Positions 1-5,774 of a stretch of 40,961 nucleotides of DNA are shown in pieces. Numbering within the stretch: the stretch's first letter is position 1; each line of letters starts with the position of its first letter. The position numbers and the translations under genes were made by a program. This DNA comes from a virus, in the IMG/VR virus record IMGVR_UViG_3300027306_000008, positions 1 to 40,961 of that record. One strand, written 5' to 3'. Under the pieces are notes generated by a model that searched no databases, was not told the origin of the DNA, and saw nothing but the letters and a program-made list of their open reading frames with translations.

Positions 1-231
1 GGCACTGAAAAAGGTGCAGGCAAGCACTGCACCGTGTCCATCACGTCGAACGTGGTGGGCAACGTCACCAACTGGGATGCCCTCAACGCCTACATCAAGC
101 GTACGGGCTACTTCCACCTTTACCAGCGCCGGCTCTCTGATCCGGCCATCCGTGAGCTCTTCGAACAGAAGGGCTCTGTCCCCGGCGTTGAGCCGTTCAC
201 CAAGCGCAAGCTGAACATCCGTTCCATTTGA
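1..231 (+). CDS. C-terminal part of an unidentified phage protein (cut by window edge)
   Basis: The frame is open from base 1 to a TGA at 229-231, giving the last 76 residues of a protein whose start lies outside the window. The visible part is soluble and mixed in character, with a basic tail ending in KRKLNIRSI. A GTG at 34 could serve as a start, but the frame stays open and protein-like upstream of it, so truncation by the window edge is more likely. It lies 13 bp upstream of the next gene on the same strand and probably shares its transcript. I do not recognise the family. Confidence 0.7.
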   Translation, partial: GTEKGAGKHCTVSITSNVVGNVTNWDALNAYIKRTGYFHLYQRRLSDPAIRELFEQKGSVPGVEPFTKRKLNIRSI

Positions 232-244
232 AGGATCTCCCACC

Positions 245-1042
245 ATGGCCACCAAACCTGCCGCCAAGAAGGCTGCTTCCAAGTCCACCGCCGTCACCAC
301 CACCACCAAGAAGACCGGTGGCGCTGTTGTGTCCGTCGCTGAAATCCAGGCTCAGCTGAAAGCCCAGGCCGAAGCCTTGAACAACAAGGTGGCGCCCGCC
401 AGCGGCATCACCATCCAAGTCAGTCAGTCCAAGGAGTTCAAGCTCCCCGACGGCACCAAGGCCGACGAACTCGATGTGGTCATCCTCGACTTCGTTTCGG
501 CCAACATGTTCTACGAAGGCGAGTACGACAAGGACAACATCTCCCCGCCTGCCTGCTTCGCCATCGGCGAAAATCCGCTGCAGCTGGTGCCGAGCGACAA
601 CTCCCCCCTGAAGCAGGCCAACGAGTGCAAGGGCTGCCCCATGAACGAGTTCGGCTCGTCGGGCAAGGGCAAGGCGTGCAAGAACACCCGCGTGCTGGCT
701 GTGTTGCCGGCCGAGGCCACCGAAGAGACGCCGATCTGGCTGCTCAAGGTCTCGCCCACCGCCATCAAGGCGTTCGACAGCTACGTGCGCAGCGTGGCCG
801 CGACGTTCCAGATGCCCCCGGTGGCCGTGGTCACGAAGGTCTCGTTCGACGAAAACAGCGACTACCCCTCGCTGCGTTTCGGTGACCCGCAGCCCAACGA
901 GAACCTGCCGGTGCACTACGCTCGCCAGGAAGAAGCCAAGACCCTGCTGCAGACCGAGCCTGACGTGAGCCAGTTCGGTGCCACGCAGGACAAGAAGGCC
1001 CCGCCTCGTCGCCCGGCCTCCAAGACGGCCGGTCGCCGCTGA
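245..1042 (+). CDS. Conserved phage protein with a cysteine-rich motif, possibly DNA-binding
   Basis: A 265-residue protein. Residues 1-25 are rich in Lys, Ala and Thr, and the last 20 are rich in Arg and Lys, so both ends are basic and disordered. The middle carries a cysteine cluster at about residues 117-142: CKGCP, then NEFGSS, then GKACKN. This could hold zinc. The rest looks like a compact mixed alpha/beta domain. Basic tails around such a core suggest nucleic-acid binding, and I have an impression of similar proteins near phage replication genes, but I cannot name a family. A single-stranded DNA-binding or recombination role is only a guess. The start is the ATG at 245, with AAGGA about 9 bases upstream. 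A terminator-like structure follows the gene. Confidence 0.8.
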   Translation: MATKPAAKKAASKSTAVTTTTKKTGGAVVSVAEIQAQLKAQAEALNNKVAPASGITIQVSQSKEFKLPDGTKADELDVVILDFVSANMFYEGEYDKDNISPPACFAIGENPLQLVPSDNSPLKQANECKGCPMNEFGSSGKGKACKNTRVLAVLPAEATEETPIWLLKVSPTAIKAFDSYVRSVAATFQMPPVAVVTKVSFDENSDYPSLRFGDPQPNENLPVHYARQEEAKTLLQTEPDVSQFGATQDKKAPPRRPASKTAGRR

Positions 1043-1049
1043 CCGTTTC

Positions 1050-1118
1050 AGAGGGCTGCTGAACAAAGCGCTGTACGTGGCTGCCATACCTGCGTATAGT
1101 GCTGCAGCCCTCTTTTTC
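1050..1118 (+). terminator. Terminator-like stem with a large structured loop
   Basis: AGAGGGCTGC (1050-1059) pairs perfectly with GCAGCCCTCT (1104-1113) and runs into a TTTTT tract. The 44-base loop can itself fold, for example TACG near 1074 with CGTA near 1092. A normal intrinsic terminator has a short loop, so this is either a terminator with a branched top or the end of a small structured RNA. It sits just after the cysteine-motif gene and 14 bases before the next start codon. Confidence 0.5.
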
Positions 1119-1131
1119 TACGCACCAGATC

Positions 1132-1476
1132 ATGTCAACTCGCCCCTTCTACATCAATCAGGCTCTCACTTCGTACACGGCCTTGAACGACGTGTTGGAC
1201 GAGTTGACTGAAGACGAAGTGATCGCCTGCCTCGATCTTGAAGCAGCGACTCGACGTCGCCGGTCGATCATCGACCGCCTCATCTCGCGCGCCGTCCGGC
1301 TCCGCGAGCTAACCTACGCCACTCACCTGAAGGAGAAATACCGTGGCCCGTCAACCGAAACTCACCCCCGCCGAAGCCAAGTCCAAGATCAAGGACCTGA
1401 AGACCGCCCGCAAGCTGATCGAAGCCGGCCTGAAGGACCACGACAAGCTCGTCGCCGCCGCCAAGAAGGCGCATGA
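1132..1476 (+). CDS. Small helical protein with a C-terminal tail overlapping the next gene
   Basis: The ATG at 1132 opens a 114-residue frame. Residues 1-71 look like an ordinary small helical protein (acidic helix, then an Arg-rich helix ending near KEKYR). The last ~43 residues, from base 1343 on, lie inside the next gene in another frame and are rich in Arg, Pro, Gln and Gly, as expected of an out-of-frame reading. There is no stop codon between 1343 and 1474, so the tail is predicted to be made unless a frameshift intervenes. No strong Shine-Dalgarno sequence precedes the ATG. Family and function are unknown. Confidence 0.6.
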   Translation: MSTRPFYINQALTSYTALNDVLDELTEDEVIACLDLEAATRRRRSIIDRLISRAVRLRELTYATHLKEKYRGPSTETHPRRSQVQDQGPEDRPQADRSRPEGPRQARRRRQEGA

Positions 1477-1621
1477 CAAGGCCGTGGCCGAAGCCGACAA
1501 GGCTCGCGACGCCGTGTTCAAGGCCCGCGACAAGGCAGCTGCTGCCGCTGCCAAGGGCCTCGGCAAGATCGACACCGATCTGGCCAAGCTCGAAGCCGTG
1601 GTGAACCCCGCCGCCGAGTAA
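1343..1621 (+). CDS. Short Lys/Ala-rich coiled-coil protein
   Basis: A 92-residue, strongly helical protein made of charged repeats such as KAHDKAVAEADKARDA, which resembles histone-H1-like or coiled-coil sequences. The GTG start is preceded by AAGGAG (1330-1335) at 7 bases, which fixes the start despite the 134-base overlap with the preceding gene. The composition suggests a nucleoid-like DNA-binding or oligomerising protein, but no domain is recognised. A strong intrinsic terminator follows 14 bases after the stop codon. Confidence 0.75.
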   Translation: MARQPKLTPAEAKSKIKDLKTARKLIEAGLKDHDKLVAAAKKAHDKAVAEADKARDAVFKARDKAAAAAAKGLGKIDTDLAKLEAVVNPAAE

Positions 1622-1635
1622 TCGAGCGACCTGTG

Positions 1636-1666
1636 AATCCCCGCCCTAAGGGCGGGGATTTTCTTT
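1636..1666 (+). terminator. Intrinsic terminator
   Basis: A perfect 11-bp stem, AATCCCCGCCC (1636-1646) with GGGCGGGGATT (1650-1660), closed by a TAA loop and followed by TTCTTT. It would end transcription from the left before the lipoprotein gene. The following genes need either read-through or a promoter that I could not identify. Confidence 0.88.
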
Positions 1667-1685
1667 CGTCTTCTCTGGAGTGAAC

Positions 1686-2183
1686 ATGACCCGTCGTTTC
1701 ATTTTCGCCGCTGCATTCATCGCAGCAGCTGCCCTCACCGCTTGCGGCAAGCACGCAGAACAAGCGGCTGAGCCTGCACCTTCCACACCGGAGCAGCTCC
1801 GCGCTGAAGCTTTGGCCAAGTCGGACGCCAACACCAAGCTGCAAGCGCTGCTCGAGCAACAGCGCTCCACAGCGTTGGCCAATGCGAGCGCCAACGGCGC
1901 ATCGTACTTCGCCATGAACCCGCGCTTCGACGCGTCGTGGAAGATCGTGCCGCACACCGACGACTACATCGGTCCGTCTTGCCCGCAAGGTTCGGGCTGG
2001 GCGTGGCTGTCCGTGATGCAAGTCATCGGCAAAGAGGTCGACAAAAAGATCATTTGGTGCTCGACTTCGTCGGCCAGCGTCGGCTGCTACATCGAAGCGG
2101 ACTTCAAGAAGTCCCCTTACGCAGCCCAGGCCACCAAGTGTGACCCCAACCTGCCGCATCCCTTGAAGCCGATCGGGCGCTGA
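1686..2183 (+). CDS. Phage-encoded lipoprotein, function unknown
   Basis: A 165-residue protein with a clear lipoprotein signal: MTRR, a hydrophobic run at residues 5-17, and the lipobox LTAC with the modified cysteine at residue 20. The following residue is Gly, not the Asp that usually retains lipoproteins in the inner membrane, so outer-membrane sorting is expected. The mature part has an Ala/Glu/Gln-rich linker, then a globular region with four cysteines that could form disulfides. A GTG at 1680 is in frame, but TGGAG at 1676-1680 is well placed for the ATG at 1686. A 41-residue membrane protein follows at once. Phage lipoproteins made early can block receptors (T5 Llp is the known example). 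That role here is inference from type and location. Confidence 0.85.
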   Translation: MTRRFIFAAAFIAAAALTACGKHAEQAAEPAPSTPEQLRAEALAKSDANTKLQALLEQQRSTALANASANGASYFAMNPRFDASWKIVPHTDDYIGPSCPQGSGWAWLSVMQVIGKEVDKKIIWCSTSSASVGCYIEADFKKSPYAAQATKCDPNLPHPLKPIGR

Positions 2184-2185
2184 TC

Positions 2186-2311
2186 ATGGGGGTCCTTCTT
2201 TCATTTGGCGGCTTGCTGCTCATTGTGGCCGTGTCTTTCATCGCCGGCGCAGCGGCAGCAGCTTATGCTGCTGTCCGCTTCTTCAAATGGAAGAAAGCCA
2301 CGTTCAACTGA
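2186..2311 (+). CDS. 41-residue single-span membrane protein
   Basis: ATG at 2186, two bases after the lipoprotein stop codon, to TGA at 2309-2311. The product has one long hydrophobic segment (about residues 3-31: Leu, Val, Ala and Gly rich) followed by a basic, aromatic tail (RFFKWKK), the usual layout of an N-out/C-in small phage membrane protein. It is probably co-translated with the lipoprotein. It could be a membrane partner of that protein or a small inhibitor of a host membrane process. No family is recognised. Confidence 0.6.
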   Translation: MGVLLSFGGLLLIVAVSFIAGAAAAAYAAVRFFKWKKATFN

Positions 2312-2329
2312 CTACACCAACCACTTCAC

Positions 2330-2863
2330 ATGAAACACGTCATGATCGACTTCGAGACGCTGGGCACCGCCGCCGACAGCGTCATCATTAGCTTCGGCGC
2401 CGTTCGCTTCGACATCGAGTCGGGCGAAATGGACGACGAAGCTTTCTATCGTTCCATCTCGATCGAGTCGAACCTCGAGAAAGGCCGACGCATTGACGAG
2501 TCCACGCTCGTCTGGTGGATGGGACAAAGCGCAACCGCACAGAAGGTGTTCACCGAGCCCAAGGTGTCGCTGGAAGAGGCGTTGACTGAGTTCTACGACT
2601 GGTTCGGTGATGACAAGGACACCTTCGTGTGGAGCAACGGCGCGGATTTCGACATCCCGATGCTGCATCACGCTGTCAAGTCGTTCGGCTGGGAGTTGCC
2701 CTGGAACTTCTGGAACAACCGCTGCTTCCGCACGCTGAAGAACTTGCCTGCAGCCAAGCGCGCGGCCAAGCCTGAAGCCGCTGTCAAGCACAACGCACTG
2801 AGCGACGCCATCGCCCAGGCCAAGCACGCGCAGCTCATCTGGGCTGAACTCACCAAGAAGTGA
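2330..2863 (+). CDS. DEDDh-type 3'-5' exonuclease (RNase T / DnaQ fold)
   Basis: A 177-residue protein with the three motifs of the DEDD exonuclease superfamily: ExoI DFET (Asp7, Glu9), ExoII NGADFDIPM (Asp106 or Asp108) and ExoIII HNALSDA (His154, Asp159), which marks the DEDDh subgroup. Its length and the conserved WWM segment near 62-64 resemble the Rv2179c-like exoribonuclease/ExoVIII-like phage family. It should remove nucleotides from 3' ends of DNA or RNA using two metal ions. In phages such proteins act in recombination, proofreading or RNA turnover, and which of these applies here cannot be told. The ATG at 2330 follows the small membrane protein by 18 bases. Confidence 0.9.
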   Translation: MKHVMIDFETLGTAADSVIISFGAVRFDIESGEMDDEAFYRSISIESNLEKGRRIDESTLVWWMGQSATAQKVFTEPKVSLEEALTEFYDWFGDDKDTFVWSNGADFDIPMLHHAVKSFGWELPWNFWNNRCFRTLKNLPAAKRAAKPEAAVKHNALSDAIAQAKHAQLIWAELTKK

Positions 2864-2865
2864 TC

Positions 2866-3372
2866 ATGATGCAAGACACTGCCAACCCCAAAGATGCGGC
2901 TGGCCGTGCCAAGCTGCCTTTGCACCTGTGGCCCGCAACTGCGACGGCCATGGGTTGCATCGGTTTGCTCGAAGGCATGGGCAAGTACGGCCGTTTGAAC
3001 TGGCGCGCAACGCCGGTGTATGCCTCTGTCTATGTGGCCGCCCTCAAGCGCCACGTGGAGGACTGGTTCGAAGGTCAGGACTTGGCGCTTGACTCCAAGA
3101 ACCCTCATCTCGCCAATGCATTGGCCTGCCTCGCCATCCTCGTGGATGCGCAGGCCCACGGTACGCTGATCGACGATCGTCAGTTCACGCCGACCCCTGG
3201 GTACCAAGACCTTGTCGCCTCGCTGCTGCCTCAAGTCGCACACTTGCAGCAGCTGCATGCGGACAAGAACCCGATGCACTACGATCGTCGTGTGCCTGTG
3301 CCGTTGAAAGCTGCACTTGAGCCCGCACCAGGCAAAGCAAAGCGTCGCATTCTGGAAGGTGCGCGGCGATGA
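2866..3372 (+). CDS. DUF5664-family protein (dATP/dGTP diphosphohydrolase N-terminal type)
   Basis: A 168-residue protein. Residues ~8-110 match the remembered signature of the phage DUF5664 family: NPKDAAG, then GMGKYGRLNWR, then RHVEDWFEGQD, then HLANALACLAIL and DDRQF. Pfam names this family after dATP/dGTP diphosphohydrolases and it has an all-alpha MazG-like appearance, but few members have been tested biochemically. If active, it would trim deoxypurine triphosphates. The last ~45 residues are Pro/Lys/Ala rich. An ATG at 2869 and a GTG at 2860 are alternative starts. The gene overlaps the next by four bases (ATGA). Confidence 0.75.
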   Translation: MMQDTANPKDAAGRAKLPLHLWPATATAMGCIGLLEGMGKYGRLNWRATPVYASVYVAALKRHVEDWFEGQDLALDSKNPHLANALACLAILVDAQAHGTLIDDRQFTPTPGYQDLVASLLPQVAHLQQLHADKNPMHYDRRVPVPLKAALEPAPGKAKRRILEGARR

Positions 3373-3794
3373 GCAGCAAGCCCGAGAACAACTTCATCGC
3401 GGCCGTGCATCGCAAGTTTGAAGATGGGGCCAAGCCCTACTTCGAGAAAATGCACAACCCTTACCGTGGAGGTACGTGGGACGTGTGGTACTCGGGCAAG
3501 CGACGCGGAAAGCGCAAGTCGACGGATTTGTGGATCGAGTACAAGTGGCTCCCCAAGATCCCGGCGCGCGAAACCACACTCATCTTGCCTGAGTTGTCGA
3601 CGTTACAGCTCGAGTGGGGCGCAGCGCGATACGACGAAGGCCGCAACGTCTGGGTCATCGTCGGCTGCCCTGAAGGCGGGGTCATCTATCAGGACATGGC
3701 CTGGGAAGAGCCCCTGCCGCCATCGGTCTTTTACTCCCTGGTTCGAACAAAGCAACAACTGGCAGCCGCGATCGCCGAGTTCACAATGCCATGA
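3369..3794 (+). CDS. Probable PD-(D/E)XK family nuclease
   Basis: A 141-residue protein. The segment KSTDLWIEYKWLP at about residues 51-63 fits the D-x(n)-E-x-K core of PD-(D/E)XK nucleases, and the following STLQLEWGA resembles the helix after the core in VRR-NUC-like proteins. A Trp-rich strand (VWVIVGCP) comes next. It may cut or resolve branched DNA during replication or recombination, or degrade host DNA. The family match rests on motif reading alone. The ATG at 3369 overlaps the preceding stop codon (ATGA). Confidence 0.6.
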   Translation: MSSKPENNFIAAVHRKFEDGAKPYFEKMHNPYRGGTWDVWYSGKRRGKRKSTDLWIEYKWLPKIPARETTLILPELSTLQLEWGAARYDEGRNVWVIVGCPEGGVIYQDMAWEEPLPPSVFYSLVRTKQQLAAAIAEFTMP

Positions 3795-3961
3795 ATCTTC
3801 AACCCCTTTTCACCACGGCCCGCGTCATGTCCGCGGTCTATAAAATCGTCACCACAGCGCTGTTGCTGAGCTACCTGCTTAATCGCAAGAAAGACGATGG
3901 ACGAATACCAAATGGAAGTCGCCGACGCGCTATCACGCGCGGAGATCGAAACTGGGATTAA
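3791..3961 (+). CDS. Possible 56-residue membrane-associated peptide
   Basis: The ATG at 3791 overlaps the preceding stop codon (ATGA), the usual junction in this operon, and the frame runs to TAA at 3959-3961. Residues ~8-33 form a hydrophobic or amphipathic helix (VMSAVYKIVTTALLLSYLL) followed by a basic tail. The second half overlaps the zinc-finger gene below. Without it, 3795-3896 would be an unusual gap in a very compact operon. There is no clear Shine-Dalgarno sequence, so it may not be translated. Confidence 0.35.
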   Translation: MNLQPLFTTARVMSAVYKIVTTALLLSYLLNRKKDDGRIPNGSRRRAITRGDRNWD

Positions 3962-4115
3962 CAAAGCCCGGTCGCAAAAACCAAAGCCCGTAGGGTTTGA
4001 CGGGCGCTGTGAATGCGGGAGTGAAATCCCCGAGGCTCGTATCAAGCTCAGCTTTTACAACTGCGTGCACTGCCAGCAAGCACTGGAGGGCCGCCGTAGA
4101 TTCTTTGCGCGATGA
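3897..4115 (+). CDS. DksA/TraR-family C4 zinc-finger protein
   Basis: A 72-residue protein. The N-terminal ~30 residues form a helix (MDEYQMEVADALSRAEIE), and the C-terminal half has the C4 zinc finger CECG, about 16 residues, then CVHC, in the arrangement of DksA/TraR proteins. Short TraR-like members reach into the secondary channel of host RNA polymerase and mimic DksA plus ppGpp (established for F-plasmid TraR). By that analogy it would retune host transcription during infection. A weak purine-rich ribosome site (AAGAAAG) precedes the ATG. It overlaps the next gene by four bases. Confidence 0.85.
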   Translation: MDEYQMEVADALSRAEIETGINKARSQKPKPVGFDGRCECGSEIPEARIKLSFYNCVHCQQALEGRRRFFAR

Positions 4116-4378
4116 TCAAACACAGTGACATCCACCTCCGCTTACGTGCTTTAGGCTGGGAGCCTTCTAACCACGAAGCGGCTCGTGAGCAAGGCTGGCG
4201 CTTAAACGTCTTGGCGCACAACCGCATCATGGTGTTCCGCCATGCACGTGTGCTCGATCACACGACGCGGTTCGGGTCTCGCAAAGAAGCAGAGAAGTAC
4301 GTCGTAGACCACGCACAAAAAGGAGACAGCACGTGCCGAAAAGCCGTAGCACTCATGATCAAGGCGCGACTTCTGTGA
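4112..4378 (+). CDS. Small protein of unknown function, related to its downstream neighbour
   Basis: An 88-residue protein, mixed alpha/beta, basic, with no known motif. The block EQGWRLNV followed by FRHARVL and a C-terminal helix resembles the block AEGWGVFSV ... GTRIL in the next gene, so the two may be diverged tandem copies. The ATG overlaps the zinc-finger gene's stop codon (ATGA). Its 3' end overlaps the next gene by 46 bases. Confidence 0.7.
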   Translation: MIKHSDIHLRLRALGWEPSNHEAAREQGWRLNVLAHNRIMVFRHARVLDHTTRFGSRKEAEKYVVDHAQKGDSTCRKAVALMIKARLL

Positions 4379-4596
4379 AGTGGACGCCGGCCATGCAGGC
4401 AGCCGCCCTGGCCGAAGGCTGGGGCGTATTCTCTGTCATTGAGAACGGGACGAAGCGCGTAGGCACACGCATTCTGTCATCGGGCCGCTTCAAGCATGCC
4501 CCCGCCGCTATTGCGCATGTGCGCGCATCGGCTCAAGCACGGTCGTCGCTGCACCTGGATGCACTCAGGGCAGTGATCCAAAACTGGAATTGCTAA
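4333..4596 (+). CDS. Small protein of unknown function, possible paralogue of the upstream gene
   Basis: An 87-residue protein beginning at a GTG with AAAGGAGA (4319-4326) just upstream, which decides the start although it lies inside the preceding gene. After ~17 disordered residues there is a Trp-Thr-Pro helix, the AEGWGVFSV strand and an Ala-rich C-terminal helix. No domain is recognised. The stop codon lies eight bases before the ligase start, and the AAGGAG serving the ligase begins within it. Confidence 0.7.
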   Translation: MPKSRSTHDQGATSVKWTPAMQAAALAEGWGVFSVIENGTKRVGTRILSSGRFKHAPAAIAHVRASAQARSSLHLDALRAVIQNWNC

Positions 4597-4604
4597 GGAG
4601 CATC

Positions 4605-5522
4605 ATGTCGTTCAAACCTATGCTGGCTTCGCCGGCTGATTTCAAGATTCTGCAGTACCCGCTGTTCGCGTCGCCGAAGCTCGACGGCATCCGTGCCGTT
4701 GTGCTCGACGGCAAGCTCGTCAGCCGCAAGCTGTTGCCGATCCCGAACAAGCATTTGTACGCAAGTCTGTCGCGCTCTGAATTCAACGGGCTGGACGGCG
4801 AGCTGATCGTCGGCAACCCAACGGCGCACGATGTGTACCGCGTGACCAACTCTGCAGTCATGAGCCATGCCGGTACGCCTGACGTGACGTTTCACGTGTT
4901 CGATTGGCACGACATGGTCGAGCGCTTTGCCGCGCGCTTGGGCTACCTCACTCAGCAGGTCGACGAGTGGCAGCACGATGATCTGGTCCGCAACATGACC
5001 CGGCGCCTCAAGGGTGAAGGTTCTGTGAAGATCGTGGTCCACGAGCACGTCCACATCAACAGTGAAGACGCGCTGCTCGAGTACGAAGCCAAGCAGATCG
5101 CCCTGGGCTACGAGGGTCTGATCCTGCGTAGTGGCATGGGCTTGTACAAGCACGGCCGGTCCACCGCCCGCGAGCAGTACATGCTCAAGGTCAAGCGCTT
5201 CGAGGACAGCGAAGCCGTCGTGCTGGGCATCATCGAAGAGATGCACAACGGCAACGAAGCTGAGACCGACAATCTGGGCCGCACCAAACGCAGCAAGGCC
5301 AAAGCTGGTTTGACCGGCAAGGGCACCATGGGTGCGCTGGCCGTGCGCGACATCCACAGCGGCGTCTCGTTCGAAATCGGCACCGGCTTTACCGCAGCTG
5401 ATCGTGCGCGCATGGACTGGGTGAACAAGGTCGTCAAGTACAAGTTCTTCCCCGTGGGCGTGAAGGACAAACCTCGCCACCCGGTGTATCTGGGTGAGCG
5501 CCACGCGGCTGACATGCCATGA
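4605..5522 (+). CDS. ATP-dependent DNA ligase
   Basis: A 305-residue protein with the nucleotidyltransferase motifs of ATP-dependent DNA ligases. Motif I is KLDGIR at residues 25-30, with Lys25 the residue adenylated by ATP. Then come DGEL near 64, VFDW (motif IIIa), EGLILRS (motif IV) and MLKVKRF (motif V), followed by an OB-fold region of ~100 residues. The size fits a minimal phage ligase without an N-terminal DNA-binding domain. It seals nicks during replication and recombination. The ATG at 4605 has AAGGAG at 4595-4600. An upstream in-frame TTG at 4590 lacks such a site. It overlaps the next gene (ATGA). Confidence 0.95.
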   Translation: MSFKPMLASPADFKILQYPLFASPKLDGIRAVVLDGKLVSRKLLPIPNKHLYASLSRSEFNGLDGELIVGNPTAHDVYRVTNSAVMSHAGTPDVTFHVFDWHDMVERFAARLGYLTQQVDEWQHDDLVRNMTRRLKGEGSVKIVVHEHVHINSEDALLEYEAKQIALGYEGLILRSGMGLYKHGRSTAREQYMLKVKRFEDSEAVVLGIIEEMHNGNEAETDNLGRTKRSKAKAGLTGKGTMGALAVRDIHSGVSFEIGTGFTAADRARMDWVNKVVKYKFFPVGVKDKPRHPVYLGERHAADMP

Positions 5523-5770
5523 TCGAGGTTGTTGAACGAGCGCAGTGCTGGGACCTTCATAGGGCTCCAGCTACATCGGGCTTCACGCTGCTCGAGCATT
5601 CATCTACATCAACCGGGTCTAGTACTTTCAGTTTGCCTGAAGACATCATCTGCCATCTGGCGGCGCGCATGCTCAATCAAACAAACGATGGTACGCGTCG
5701 TCTGACCGACACTCTGCGCGAAATCGAAAACGAGATCGCACGACGCGCCGCAACGCGTCTGAAAGGCTGA
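5519..5770 (+). CDS. Small protein of unknown function
   Basis: An 83-residue protein whose ATG overlaps the ligase stop codon. The first half is Ser/Thr-rich and probably flexible. The second half is a charged helix with many Arg and Glu residues (TLREIENEIARRAATRL) that may be a coiled coil. The position suggests co-translation with the ligase, but nothing links it to ligation. The family is unknown. Confidence 0.65.
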   Translation: MIEVVERAQCWDLHRAPATSGFTLLEHSSTSTGSSTFSLPEDIICHLAARMLNQTNDGTRRLTDTLREIENEIARRAATRLKG

Positions 5771-5774
5771 TCCT

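Noticed and set aside
197-1087. A 296-residue minus-strand frame at the left end
   Set aside because: It lies opposite the cysteine-motif gene and is made of Gly/Leu/Val/Arg repeats, typical of a shadow.
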